Positions 1 through 9,655 of a stretch of DNA of 24,183 nucleotides are shown here, piece by piece. The stretch spans positions 1 to 24,183 of the forward strand of contig JNEM01009630.1 in NCBI GenBank assembly GCA_000697335.1, in the 5' to 3' direction. The stretch comes from Conidiobolus incongruus B7586 (lineage: Eukaryota > Entomophthoromycota > Entomophthoromycetes > Entomophthorales > Conidiobolaceae). Each line of letters starts with the position of its first letter. The first letter of the stretch is position 1. A program made the position numbers and the translations under genes. The notes under the pieces are model-generated. The model made no database searches and had not been told where the DNA came from. It saw only the letters and a list, made by a program, of their open reading frames with translations.

Positions 1-760
1 ATATATTTTAATAAATGATTTTTATTTATAACTTTATAATTTTTAATATTTTATAAAATTAATCAATTAAAAATAAATAATTGAATTAAATATTTGAAAA
101 AATCATTAACTTTAATTATATATATTCTATTATATAAAATATATCATAATAATAGATAAGTTAAAATAAATTTTAGATATAATTTGAGTAAATTATATCA
201 TTTAATTTGGACTGAAAATTTGAAATTAGATAAAAGATAAGTGAAAAATGATTGGATAATATAGTAATCTAAAATATTTATATTTCATTTTACAAAAATT
301 TAAATGTTTCAAAATTGATATTATTAGTGAAAATTTTTTGGAATTTGATTTACTCTCAAATAATTAAAATTATCATTCAAATAAAATTTACTTTAATTAT
401 CCTTATCAGTTATATATTAATATAGAAATTTTAAAATTCTACCGAATTAAATTAATATATAAATATTTATTTATTAAATTATATAATATATTTGAAGTAT
501 AGTTCACAATATTTTCAATTTTTTGTATTAAAATCATATCAGTAAATTTACTCGAATTGACTAAATTGGAATTCATTATAATCATATTCCAAAGCCTCAA
601 TTCCAATATATTTTTTTTTGATTGATTGAGTTCAAAATAGGTAATTCCTGTAGGGTTTCAAATTGTCTAAAATATCTTTGAGTAATTTATATTTATATTT
701 AAAAGAACAAAATGATTTCAAATTTTTAAATTGTATTAATCTTAATTCAAGTATAATAAA
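1..760. other. AT-rich intergenic DNA
   Basis: No convincing gene is visible on either strand. The sequence is low-complexity AT with short homopolymers. The last 80 bases should contain the promoter of the protease that starts at 761. A weak TATA-like stretch lies near 689-702, and the frame directly upstream of the ATG is closed by a TAA, so no longer N-terminus is open. Confidence 0.6.
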
Positions 761-1522
761 ATGAATCAATTGGAACCAGTAGCAAATGAAGCGGTCAAAT
801 TGAGAATTGTTAAAGGTAATGAGGTGTATCCTCCTTTCAAATACGCTCCTATGGTGAGTTTACAGCTGAATCATGGGCACGCATGTGGTGGTACGTTAAT
901 AAGAAGTAACGTTGTGCTAACAGCTGCTCATTGCCAAAAAGGACCCACATTCCTTTGGACCGCCAAAGCTCATCGCCACAATTTAAATTTGACTAATGCT
1001 CAGGAAAATGGACAAACTTTTCAAGTTAAGAAGATTTTAAATCATCCATTGTACGATCCCGGAACCAAATTCAACGATGTTGCATTATGGTTTTTGGATG
1101 CCCCAGATACGGGTGTATATAACGTGGATTTCGAATGGGGTAAAAGTGTTGAGATGCCTTTCGGTCGTGTCAAAGTATGTGGTTGGGGTACTACGCGACA
1201 CGGGGGTCAGAGAGCATTATGTCTTCAAGAAATAGATATCCCCATCTACCCGCAAGATCTCTGTGCAGAGAAGTATCGCGCTCTCAATCGTTCATTTGAT
1301 CCCGAGACTCAGTTCTGTGGAGGAGATCTCGACGGCGGAAAAGACTCCTGTCAAGGAGATTCAGGAGGCCCGTTATTCACACTCGGCTGGAACAACCGAA
1401 TGGTCTTAGCAGGTGTTGTTAGCTGGGGCATAGAATGCGGTGTCAAAGGGCAGCCTGGTGTTTATAGTAAGGTAGGAGCATTTATAGATTGGATTGTTGA
1501 ATACAGCTTTAAACAAAGCTAA
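761..1522 (+). CDS. Trypsin-like serine protease (family S1), no visible signal peptide
   Basis: A 253-residue chymotrypsin-fold endopeptidase, single exon. The catalytic triad is complete: His57 in TAAHC, Asp106 in NDVAL and Ser201 in GDSGGP. Asp195, six residues before the serine, together with the glycines of the SWG and PGVY motifs predicts trypsin specificity (cleavage after Lys/Arg). Residues 1-15 form a short propeptide ending in Arg15, followed by IVKG, the expected zymogen cleavage site, although IVGG is more usual. Cys42/58, 168/186 and 197/C-terminal Cys match the conserved S1 disulfides; Cys140 and Cys154 are extra and could pair. The N-terminus is polar and has no hydrophobic leader, and an in-frame TAA lies just upstream of the ATG. 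Such proteases are normally secreted, so either export is leaderless or an upstream exon is missed. It is clearly diverged from the paralogue at 16112-16879. Confidence 0.93.
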   Translation: MNQLEPVANEAVKLRIVKGNEVYPPFKYAPMVSLQLNHGHACGGTLIRSNVVLTAAHCQKGPTFLWTAKAHRHNLNLTNAQENGQTFQVKKILNHPLYDPGTKFNDVALWFLDAPDTGVYNVDFEWGKSVEMPFGRVKVCGWGTTRHGGQRALCLQEIDIPIYPQDLCAEKYRALNRSFDPETQFCGGDLDGGKDSCQGDSGGPLFTLGWNNRMVLAGVVSWGIECGVKGQPGVYSKVGAFIDWIVEYSFKQS

Positions 1523-1552
1523 AAATGGACTTATTAATTTATTCAAATATTG

Positions 1553-1558
1553 AATAAA
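1553..1558 (+). terminator. Polyadenylation signal AATAAA of the first protease gene
   Basis: A canonical AATAAA lies about 30 bases after the stop codon at 1522, a normal distance for a short 3' UTR. In such AT-rich DNA the hexamer also occurs by chance, so the position is the main support. Confidence 0.45.
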
Positions 1559-2939
1559 CCTTTGAATGTTCTCTAAAGGAAGCATCATTCATAGAAACAT
1601 AATTTATATATTTAGCACCAAGTATTCGAAGATAAATTACAGCATATCACAATTTAATCAAACTTTATACCATTTTCAAAATACGAATTGAATTATTCAA
1701 AATTAATTATAATAAGTAGTTAATTCACAAAATATTGAAAATTTTTATTAATAAAATAATATTCTAAAATTACAATACTGTAAAACTTTATTGGATCTTT
1801 ACTCAAATTTTTAAATTATCCGAATAAAACAAATTTTACTAAAATTAGGTACAAATTAGTAGATTTGAAAATATAATTTGCCACTATTATATAATCAAAT
1901 TAATGAAAATTTGGTTTGAAAAAATATTCATTATTAGAATAACATAATCATAGTTGATTGAATTTGAAATAATAATTTGAAGCCTAATTATATTTATACA
2001 AGGTTGCGCTTATATTTGATATAAATCGAATTTAGGTCAGATAATACTGGTTGAATATAATAATTGTAATCATTTTATTGATAATATTAAAAAATGTTAA
2101 TTCAAGTTTCAGTATTTACTAAATATTAAAGAATTATAAATAAACAAATTATTTGAGGATTTCTTAAATTTTTTATACTGATCCTTGAAATCATATAAAT
2201 CCATTTTTTAAACAGAATATTAAAATTGATTGTAATATAAATTCCTGGTCTTGAATTTTCAGTATTAATTTATAATGATCAAACAATATATTCTTATTTT
2301 CATATTTTTTATAATTTTATTTTTGAGTTGCTCATCAAATCATTATTGATGTTCACTCAGATCAACAATTGGAATACTGATTTTGAATGTCATTAATGAA
2401 TTTAAAATTGTAAGCAAATGTTCACAAGATGATTATACATGAATTATATTTATTTGAAGTATTATTTAAATTAAATTTGATTATATGTTCAATGAAAAAT
2501 TATTTTTCAAAGATTTGGCTTATAATGAAGTATATTTCAATAGATATATTTAGTTATACTTGACTCTCTTATATATTAAAATTTATTAATTATAAAATTA
2601 AATAATTTTTTTCTAATTACAGAGAATTCACAATATAATATTAATATCATAGAAAAGTTCAATTTAATTTTATTATATAGTATTAACAATACTATTAAGT
2701 TTCTATCATTATTCTTGAAGATTTTCAACTCGGACAAGCTTAAATGGAGAAGCATTAATTTCATTGGTAGTTTCAGTAACATCTTACAATTAATATATTC
2801 AATTTTCTGAATGTTTGACATAACATTATTCATGAGGAAAAATTGGTTAATCTTTCTGTAGGATAATTTTGTCATTCTTAATTCAAAGAAAAGGCTTATA
2901 TATAATTTTATGAAGGTCTAATAATTTACTGGACGTTTC

Positions 2940-3092
2940 ATGGCCCTTATTCTTCCAGCTGAAATTGTAGAATACAAGGAAACTGAATTTTAAGGTGCAG
3001 CTGACGACATTGATAACAGTTGACTGTCACATGACCAATTTTTTATAGCCACTTTCATCTTACTGAGCAGAGACTATAGTAGACAACAATAA
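2940..3092 (+). pseudogene. Possible decayed coding fragment, unidentified
   Basis: A GC-richer island in the AT desert. One plus-strand frame of 51 codons starts with an ATG and reads as balanced, protein-like sequence (MALILPAEIVEYKET near its start, GAADDID in the middle), with about two breaks. No family was recognised. It could equally be a regulatory island: the minus strand carries a TATAAAAAA motif here. The call rests only on base composition and amino-acid balance. Confidence 0.2.
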
Positions 3093-3690
3093 AAAAATCC
3101 AATCAATTTATTGTATATTAATTGTTTAACATTGTTGAACTAATTTCAGTCTATGGTATAGAAGAATATTTAATACTAAATTTTATATAATAATGATTTT
3201 TACACTTATTCTTATATATCCAGATTCAATTCATTTTGATCAATAAAGCACTAATCACTAAATAGTGAACAATTAATTAATATTTATTTTATCAGGTTTA
3301 TGAATCATATTTTTAGCAGTTTTTAGGCGTATTTAATATTCATTTGGATTAGTTAATACTATTTCGTTAATTCAGTTTTATTTAAATAAATATGCTTAAT
3401 TCATCATTAAAATATAAATTTAAAATTATATAAATAATTAAAGAGAAAGAAGTAAAATAATTGATGAAATTAACTATACTTGATTATTATAAATTCATGA
3501 TATACCATTTATTTGTTTGATATATTAACACATATAAAGCTACAAAGTTGTGATTCATATCAGCAAAAAAATGTAGCTTTCTGGTTTAAAAAATTCACAA
3601 AAGTTGATAGGAATGTTAATATTAAAATTTACATTAGATTTAAAAATTTATTAAATAAATTTGATTTTTTTAATAATATATTCATGAATA

Positions 3691-3709
3691 TATTATTATT
3701 ATTATTATT
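3691..3709. repeat. (ATT)n microsatellite
   Basis: About six perfect ATT units. A simple-sequence repeat of the kind expected in AT-rich DNA; no function is suggested. Confidence 0.7.
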
Positions 3710-4605
3710 TTAAATCGAAATTTCCAATATATTTAAATACAAAGATAATTGTTTTTTATTATTGTGACAATTTACAATTTGATTCCATTGTAAAATAAAT
3801 ATATCTTATTATTAAGTTTTCAATATTTCAAATATTATGTTCATAGAATAGATTGAATGAATAATAAATCATTACTCATTTAATGAATATTTAATAATTT
3901 ATATTAGTTTTTTGATGTATATATAATAAATATAGTAATTTATTATTGGAATATATATTTTGTGAATGTTTATATTGGCAATATTGCTATAAAAATTACT
4001 TAATGATCAATTAACAAACTCTTTTCAAAAGGTTAGGTATTAATTAAAAACTAATAAATAATCTCAAGATTAATCATTTTATCAATTTTGTAATTTCATT
4101 ATTTAATAGATTTAATTATATATTATTATCAAGCGAAACTTAAATATTGAACATTTGTTGAATTATTTGCATGTTTTAACGTAAAATATCGTAATACTCA
4201 TAGTCTGAACTTTTATACTTAATTTCTGGTTATATTTCTAATGTAAAGGAATATATTACCTAATCAGATTAAAATTAATATAAATACTCAATTCAATCAT
4301 TATTAGTTAAATTCAATGCAATATACGATTCAACTAGATTTATCACAGTGTTGTGGTTTATAATAAGTTTTTTCAATAAAGATGGTTGTTAGTAAATTAT
4401 TTATTAACAATAATATTCAAATAGTTGATTCAGTGAATCATAAACTAACAAAGAATACTTTAATTATGAGCTGACAAATAGTATTGGCTTAACTATAGAA
4501 TCCTGATGTACGGTTAATTTTGAAATGCAACAACAGAATTGAAGAATATTGAATAATGATATTTCCAAAATGGTAAATTAGCCTATGACTCTCTAAAGAG
4601 AATGA

Positions 4606-4788
4606 ACAGAATGGAAACATGATGACTTAGAGTATATGAAATTATGACATTTCATTGATCAGTTACTAAAACCAAATCCCCAAATTGGAGATAATGGAGA
4701 TCTACCATCTCGTGTAAAAAAATTTCAAATCGTTGTAAATTTTGATTTCATTTATATTCAAATCCAACTGAAATGTGGGGGATTTTAA
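4606..4788 (+). pseudogene. Decayed coding fragment, unidentified
   Basis: A 61-codon plus-strand frame with protein-like composition (it includes KPNPQIGDNGDLPSRVKKF) and about one break. It has no start codon and ends at a TAA shortly before the TATA box of the repeat-protein gene. No family was recognised. It is GC-richer than the surrounding DNA and not low-complexity, which argues against chance, but it is short. It may be the remnant of a displaced gene or an exon of an undetected one. Confidence 0.35.
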
Positions 4789-4824
4789 GATTATCAATTG
4801 TGGGAGTCAAATTCTAGGAAAACA

Positions 4825-4836
4825 TATAAATATATA
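4825..4836 (+). promoter_or_regulatory. TATA box of the repeat-protein gene
   Basis: TATAAATATATA lies 65-76 bases before the ATG at 4901. Transcription starting 25-30 bases downstream would give a 5' UTR of about 45 bases. An ATG at 4837 directly abuts the box and would normally lie upstream of the transcription start, which removes a short out-of-frame ORF from the message. Confidence 0.5.
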
Positions 4837-4900
4837 ATGAGAAACACTCCCAACATTGACAATTCAAGGTATTTCAACCAACCCAGATTTTAATATTACA

Positions 4901-5512
4901 ATGCGATTCTCTATTGTTTCATTTCTTTTGATCACTGTTATTATTGCTGCTCCAACTGTTGAGCGTAGGGGAAATCATAAGTCCAGGCCCAATAACTATG
5001 CGAATATGGGTTATGGCAATTCCAATAAGCACAACGATGTAGGCCCTCACCATGGTAACGGTCGTCCTCATCACGATATTCATAATGTAGCCAATCAAGG
5101 CTACGGTAATACAGCTCCTCACCATGATGTTCACAATTACGCTAACCAGGGATATGGTAACACGAGCCCTCATAACGACATTCACAATGTAGCACATCAG
5201 GGCTATGGCAATACCAGTCCCCATGTTGATGTTCACCCCGATATCCATAATGTAGCTAACCAAGGTTACGGCAACTCAGCTCCCCACGTCGATGTCCATC
5301 CAGATATACATAACGTAGCTAATCAAGGCTATGGCAACTCAGCTCCTCACGTCGATGCCCATCCCGATATTCATAACGTAGCTAATCAAGGCTACGGTAA
5401 TACAGCCCCTCACGTCGATACACATCCGGATATTCATAATGTAGCTAATCAAGGATACGGCAACACGAGTCCCCATGTCGATGTCAACGCCGTTGCCAAC
5501 CAGGGATATTAA
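4901..5512 (+). CDS. Secreted His/Asn/Gly-rich tandem-repeat protein
   Basis: A 203-residue protein, single exon. The ATG at 4901 is chosen because it opens directly into a signal peptide (MRFSIVSFLLITVIIAA, cleavage likely after Ala17). An Arg22-Arg23 pair follows that could be a Kex2-type processing site. The rest is a repeat array: GYGN at residues 37, 67, 84, 101, 122, 143, 164 and 185, with a final GY at 202. Spacing is 17 residues in early units and 21 in four later ones, which gain a second Asp/His step (HVDVHPDIHN). There is no cysteine and no folded domain. Three GNTS motifs are possible N-glycosylation sites. The dense histidines could bind Zn or Cu; this is inference, since no characterised family was recognised. 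Repeats differ mostly at synonymous positions, so the protein sequence appears selected. A role as a wall, adhesive or secreted effector protein is possible. Confidence 0.85.
   Translation: MRFSIVSFLLITVIIAAPTVERRGNHKSRPNNYANMGYGNSNKHNDVGPHHGNGRPHHDIHNVANQGYGNTAPHHDVHNYANQGYGNTSPHNDIHNVAHQGYGNTSPHVDVHPDIHNVANQGYGNSAPHVDVHPDIHNVANQGYGNSAPHVDAHPDIHNVANQGYGNTAPHVDTHPDIHNVANQGYGNTSPHVDVNAVANQGY
5006..5509 (+). repeat. In-frame tandem repeat array, 51-63 bp units
   Basis: The coding repeat of the secreted protein: two 51-bp units, four 63-bp units, a final 51-bp unit and a diverged 90-bp leading unit. Copies of the GYGN-containing core use different synonymous codons (for example gctaatcaaggctatggc versus gctaaccaaggttacggc), showing an older array under protein-level constraint and not a recent slippage product. 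The array also creates chance open frames on the opposite strand. Confidence 0.85.
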
Positions 5513-7833
5513 TGAATTACACATATATAGTATCTTATCCATTCGAATCAAATACTTCAAATAGTTAAAGTTTTTTTAATTTGACATTTTTAAATAATGA
5601 CAAATTCATTTTTTAATAAATATAGTAATATAGTAATTTTTATAGGTTTAGTTATTAAAATTAATATATATCATTAATAAATCTATTCTCTTAATTTGAT
5701 ATAATATTTTTCAATTCAATATCAACATTCCCTTTAATTTTTTTATTTGAATAAATAATCATTATTAATACCATATTATCAATGGATTATCAATATTAAT
5801 CATGAGAAATAGTTAACTATGACATTAATAATTTAAACATTTGAATAAAATTTATTATTAGTAATATAGTAAATATTATTTGGTTTGATTCTTTCAAATA
5901 ATACCAAATATTGTCAGTAAAATATATGCTTTATTTAACTTACAATATCGTGTAATAAATCGAGGAATTATTGATATAGCTTATTTAATATATGGGGAAA
6001 TTATTGATCAATTTCTTTGAATTCAAAAGAATTTTAGTATATATTCAATTATATTTCCGTAGTTTATCCATTTATAAATTAATATTAATCAATACTAAAC
6101 CATTATTTTTATTTTATTGTTTAATAAATCACAATATAATAATATATTAATTTAAAATGATTAAAATAATTTTGAAAAGTTTATATTATTTTAATTTTGC
6201 AATACAAGATTTCTTGATAACTGTTTAAAATTTATACAATATTAATTTTGCATTTGATGGATATTAATTGATCGATTTATACGTCAAAATTAATTTAATT
6301 TGACAAAACTAAAATTTATCAATATATTAGATTGTTTCAATTATAAAGAATATATGTATCAAAATATATTACTAGCCGATACTTTAGAATACATATTTAA
6401 GAGCATTGGGTTTATTGTGTTTTATATCTAATTTTCCAAATAGTTAAATTTGTGCATAAATACAAATATATAGTATCGATAAATTCATTTTCAAAATCAT
6501 GAATATTAAATTAATAATACAGGGATATAGTAAAGGATTTTAATATGATAATTGAATTATAATAAAATATTAAAGCCTATTACAGGTATAGAATATTTTT
6601 AAATATTCAAATTAAAATGATATAAAGTTAAATATATCAAGTCCCAAGTTTTTCATTTTATATTTATTTATTTACTAATATATTATATTGATAATCTTAG
6701 ATTTTATATCACTAATTATAGATGAATTGAAAAATCAATAAAACCAAATTGAATGAAGTCTTGTATTTCAATTGAATTTAATGTTATTTACGAAATGAGA
6801 ACATAATTATCCAATAGCACTGAAATGTAATTAATGATAAAGTACACATCTTAATATTAGATAATCCAACCAATTTGATGAATGTAAAACTATATTTAAA
6901 AATATGACAAGTGCCGAAAATAACTTCTAGTTTAAGATATTTAAATTTTTACAGCTGTATTATATTACTAATATAAAGTTTTAGTTAGAAAATATTTTGT
7001 AATTTATTACAATAATTCTTTAAACATAAATTTTTAATGATAACTTAAACAATAAAGTATTAGTTAATAATTCAATGAAGAATTCTTCAAATTATTGGTA
7101 AATAATTTAATATGGAATAATTTACAAATTAGTAAAACAATTCATATTCAGAATTATCTACTATAATTATTTTATTTTCCGAGTTAGTGTTGAGAACTCA
7201 CATGACAACCAAAAAATGAACATATCAATCAATTATATAAAATTGCATTGCTAGTTACTTGCTTATGAACTTGAAATATAATATATTTTTGTCCAAATTT
7301 ATGAGTACCTCAATAATATACTAACCCTTCATATCACTTTATTTCACCAATTCTAACCTATTCGTAATATATTATTTAAAAGTTGAGCAATCCGAATTCG
7401 AAAAAATTAATTGTCATAATAATTTTCAATTAAATATATGGTATTCAATATCAATAGTTTAACATATAATAAGTAAAATTTAAATTTTCTTTCCAATCAG
7501 GAACTCTCTTATTATAATCAATTTATTATAATAATTTTGATCAAACTTAAATTCTTCAATTTCGATCTTCCAATTATGCAGTTTCATTTTATTAAACATA
7601 TTGAAAAAACTTTACCATATTGGGAAATTACAATCCCATAATATAATATAATTAACAGATTTGACTAAATGTAATATAAATTCATTTCAGAATCCCACCA
7701 ATAACTCAATTCAAAACTAAACACAATTTATTAATTTGATTACTAATACATTTTCATAATACTTAACAATTTTAAAGTACATACTATAAATTTTTTAGTT
7801 CTTTATTATATTCAATTCAAATAACTTTCAACA
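5513..7833. other. AT desert upstream of the SRRM2-like gene
   Basis: About 2.3 kb with no supportable gene, repeat family or RNA gene on either strand. Slightly GC-richer stretches around 7150-7400 show no coherent reading frame. The last tens of bases before 7834 should contain the promoter of the RS protein, but no clear TATA box is visible. Confidence 0.5.
5615..5620 (+). terminator. Possible polyadenylation signal of the repeat-protein gene
   Basis: AATAAA about 100 bases after the stop at 5512. It is the first exact hexamer in the 3' flank that I noticed; chance occurrence is likely in this composition. Confidence 0.3.
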
Positions 7834-9294
7834 ATGTATAATGGTATCGGTCTCCAAACTGCAAGAGGCTCGGGAACGAATGGGTACATTCAGCGTAATA
7901 TGTCACACCTGAAGCCCAAGAGGGATCCTTTTAGAGAAAGCGAAAAGCGTATCGAAGAGAAGACCTCTCTGCAGAAACAACCTGACCAAGAAATTTTAAT
8001 GCATGAGAGGAAACGCAAAATTGAGATTAAATGTATGGAGCTGAGACTCAAGTTAGAGGATGAAGGACTAGGGGAAGATGAAATCGACGAGAAGGTAGAT
8101 AAGTTAAGGGAGGAGTTGTTGAAGAAGGATTTAGATAGGAAAGTTAAAGAAGATGCTCAGAAGTTGAAGGAGTATCAAACCCACCAGCTTGCAGAAGCTA
8201 AAATGAGAGAGAATAAAAAGTTTATGAGGGCTTTTGGCATCAATGAGTCCAGGTATGAGGAAGGTAAAGCTTTTGATAAGGAACGCTTGGCTCAAGAGAA
8301 GTTGGAGCGTAGAATGGAACGTGAAGCAAGAGAACTGGAGAGAGAGAATGCTAGAAAGGAAAGGGAAAATACTAGAAGGGAGAGAGAATCGCAGGCTAGG
8401 GATAGAAGACGCTTGGAGGATAAGAGTCCTAGATCTCATTCGTCATCTTCTCGTAGATCAAGATCTTCAAGTCCTGGAGATTTCAGTTCTTCAAGAAGAT
8501 CTCCATCCCGTTCTTCTTATAGAAGTGGATCACTATCTCCAGTCAATCAAAGATCCAGACGCCGTGACTTTAGTCCTTCTGTAGATAGGAAAAGAAGAGC
8601 AAGTCCCAGTCCCAAACGTGCCAAAGGTCGCTCCCCATCCCCTGCTCGCAGAAGATATAGCAGATCTCATTCTGCCACTCCTCCGCCTCGCCGTCGTGGT
8701 CGTTACACAAGATCTCGTTCCTCCAGTGTCTCTTCTAGATCCCCATCTCGATCATACTCACCATCTCCAGTAAGAAGGCCCAGTCATCATAGATCCCCCA
8801 GTAGATCAATGTCACCCGTGCGTAGACCTAGTAAATCCAGAGCACCCGTTAGATCTCGCTCACCCTTTCGCAAATATAGTAGAGCCAGATCCATCAGTAG
8901 ATCTCGCTCACCCCCTCGTCGCCTCAGTAGAGGAAGGGAGCCCGCATTAAGATCTCCCAGACCTATCAAGAATGGTAGTTCAATCAGTAGAAGTCGCTCT
9001 CTCTCAAGATCCCGCTCACCACCTCGTCGTCGATTTGGATCACGCCAACGCTCCCCCAGAAGATTCGAAAGATCACCATTGCCCCCTCGCAATCGCAAAC
9101 CATCCTACTCGCGTTCCCCCATCCGTCGTCGACCTTCTAGATCCTATTCCCCATCTAGATCTCGTTCTCCCATCAGATCCAGACCTTCTAGATCCTACTC
9201 TCGCTCCCGCAGTGTCAGCAGTAGATCTTACAGCTCCTACAGTGGATCAGTTTCTAGAAGTCCCAGCAGATCGAGATCACCTCCAAGACGCTAA
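7834..9294 (+). CDS. SRRM2/Cwc21-like spliceosomal RS protein (cwf21 domain)
   Basis: A 486-residue protein, single exon. The N-terminus MYNGIGLQTARGSGTNGYIQ is nearly identical to the conserved start of SRRM2 (human SRm300), fungal Cwc21 and related proteins. In that family this segment lies in the active spliceosome near Prp8 and the 5' splice site. A cwf21 domain follows at about residues 51-96 (ILMHERKRKIEIKCMEL, then an acidic helix). Residues 100-195 are charged and coiled-coil-like and include the family's RAFGI element. From about 195 to the end the protein is an Arg/Ser-rich domain with many SRSPSR-type units, a substrate for SR protein kinases and expected to localise to the nucleus. 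It is much longer than yeast Cwc21 (about 135 residues) and shorter than human SRRM2. It converges on HIBADH with 361 bases between stop codons. Confidence 0.93.
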   Translation: MYNGIGLQTARGSGTNGYIQRNMSHLKPKRDPFRESEKRIEEKTSLQKQPDQEILMHERKRKIEIKCMELRLKLEDEGLGEDEIDEKVDKLREELLKKDLDRKVKEDAQKLKEYQTHQLAEAKMRENKKFMRAFGINESRYEEGKAFDKERLAQEKLERRMEREARELERENARKERENTRRERESQARDRRRLEDKSPRSHSSSSRRSRSSSPGDFSSSRRSPSRSSYRSGSLSPVNQRSRRRDFSPSVDRKRRASPSPKRAKGRSPSPARRRYSRSHSATPPPRRRGRYTRSRSSSVSSRSPSRSYSPSPVRRPSHHRSPSRSMSPVRRPSKSRAPVRSRSPFRKYSRARSISRSRSPPRRLSRGREPALRSPRPIKNGSSISRSRSLSRSRSPPRRRFGSRQRSPRRFERSPLPPRNRKPSYSRSPIRRRPSRSYSPSRSRSPIRSRPSRSYSRSRSVSSRSYSSYSGSVSRSPSRSRSPPRR

Positions 9295-9655
9295 AAATCC
9301 ATATTTTATAATATTTGTTTGTTAAATATTCTAATCATTGATATTACTTTAATACTCATAGCTTAACTATTTCATTTTAATAAAATTTGTTTTTTATTAC
9401 TTTTAAAATTTGTTATTATATTTTATTTTTGAATTATTATTGAATTATTTATAATGTAATTTTGTTTTATAGATTATTGAGGAATATTGAATGAATTAGT
9501 TATATTTTGAAATGTGAATGATTTTATATTCCATGGCATTGTTGGAATAATATATCGTATAAAATTAGGACCAAATACCTAAAATGATTCAAGAAGAGAT
9601 ATAAAATTGTACAATACATAAATATTAAAAAGAAATATTAATTTATTTTTTGAAA
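9295..9655. other. Convergent intergenic region with poly(A) signals
   Basis: Shared 3' region of two convergent genes. An AATAAA at 9379-9384 serves the plus-strand gene about 85 bases after its stop. A minus-strand AATAAA lies at 9642-9647, about 9 bases after the HIBADH stop, which is close. No other feature is seen. Confidence 0.5.

Larger units (their letters stand above)
1523..4605. other. AT desert between protease and repeat-protein genes
   Basis: About 3 kb of low-complexity AT. The open frames here are short and rich in Lys/Ile/Asn/Leu/Phe, as expected by chance at this composition. One GC-richer island (about 2930-3090) is listed separately as a possible decayed coding fragment, and a small ATT microsatellite lies at 3691-3709. 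No tRNA-like A/B boxes were recognised. Confidence 0.5.

Noticed and set aside
2576-2875. 99-codon minus-strand ORF with an ATG
   Set aside because: Composition is Leu/Lys/Ile/Asn-rich as expected by chance; a second frame also looks partly protein-like, so neither is convincing.
4837-4893. Upstream ORF of 18 codons before the repeat-protein start
   Set aside because: Its ATG abuts the TATA box and should lie upstream of the transcription start, so it is probably not in the mRNA.
4919-5263. Antisense open frame across the repeat array (and its partner at 5339-5560)
   Set aside because: It is the shadow of the tandem coding repeat: the repetitive codons keep the opposite frame open. No independent start signals or family.
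8131-8439. Several ORFs overlapping the SRRM2-like gene on both strands
   Set aside because: Alternative frames of a strongly codon-biased Arg/Ser-rich sequence; the main frame has an unmistakable family N-terminus.
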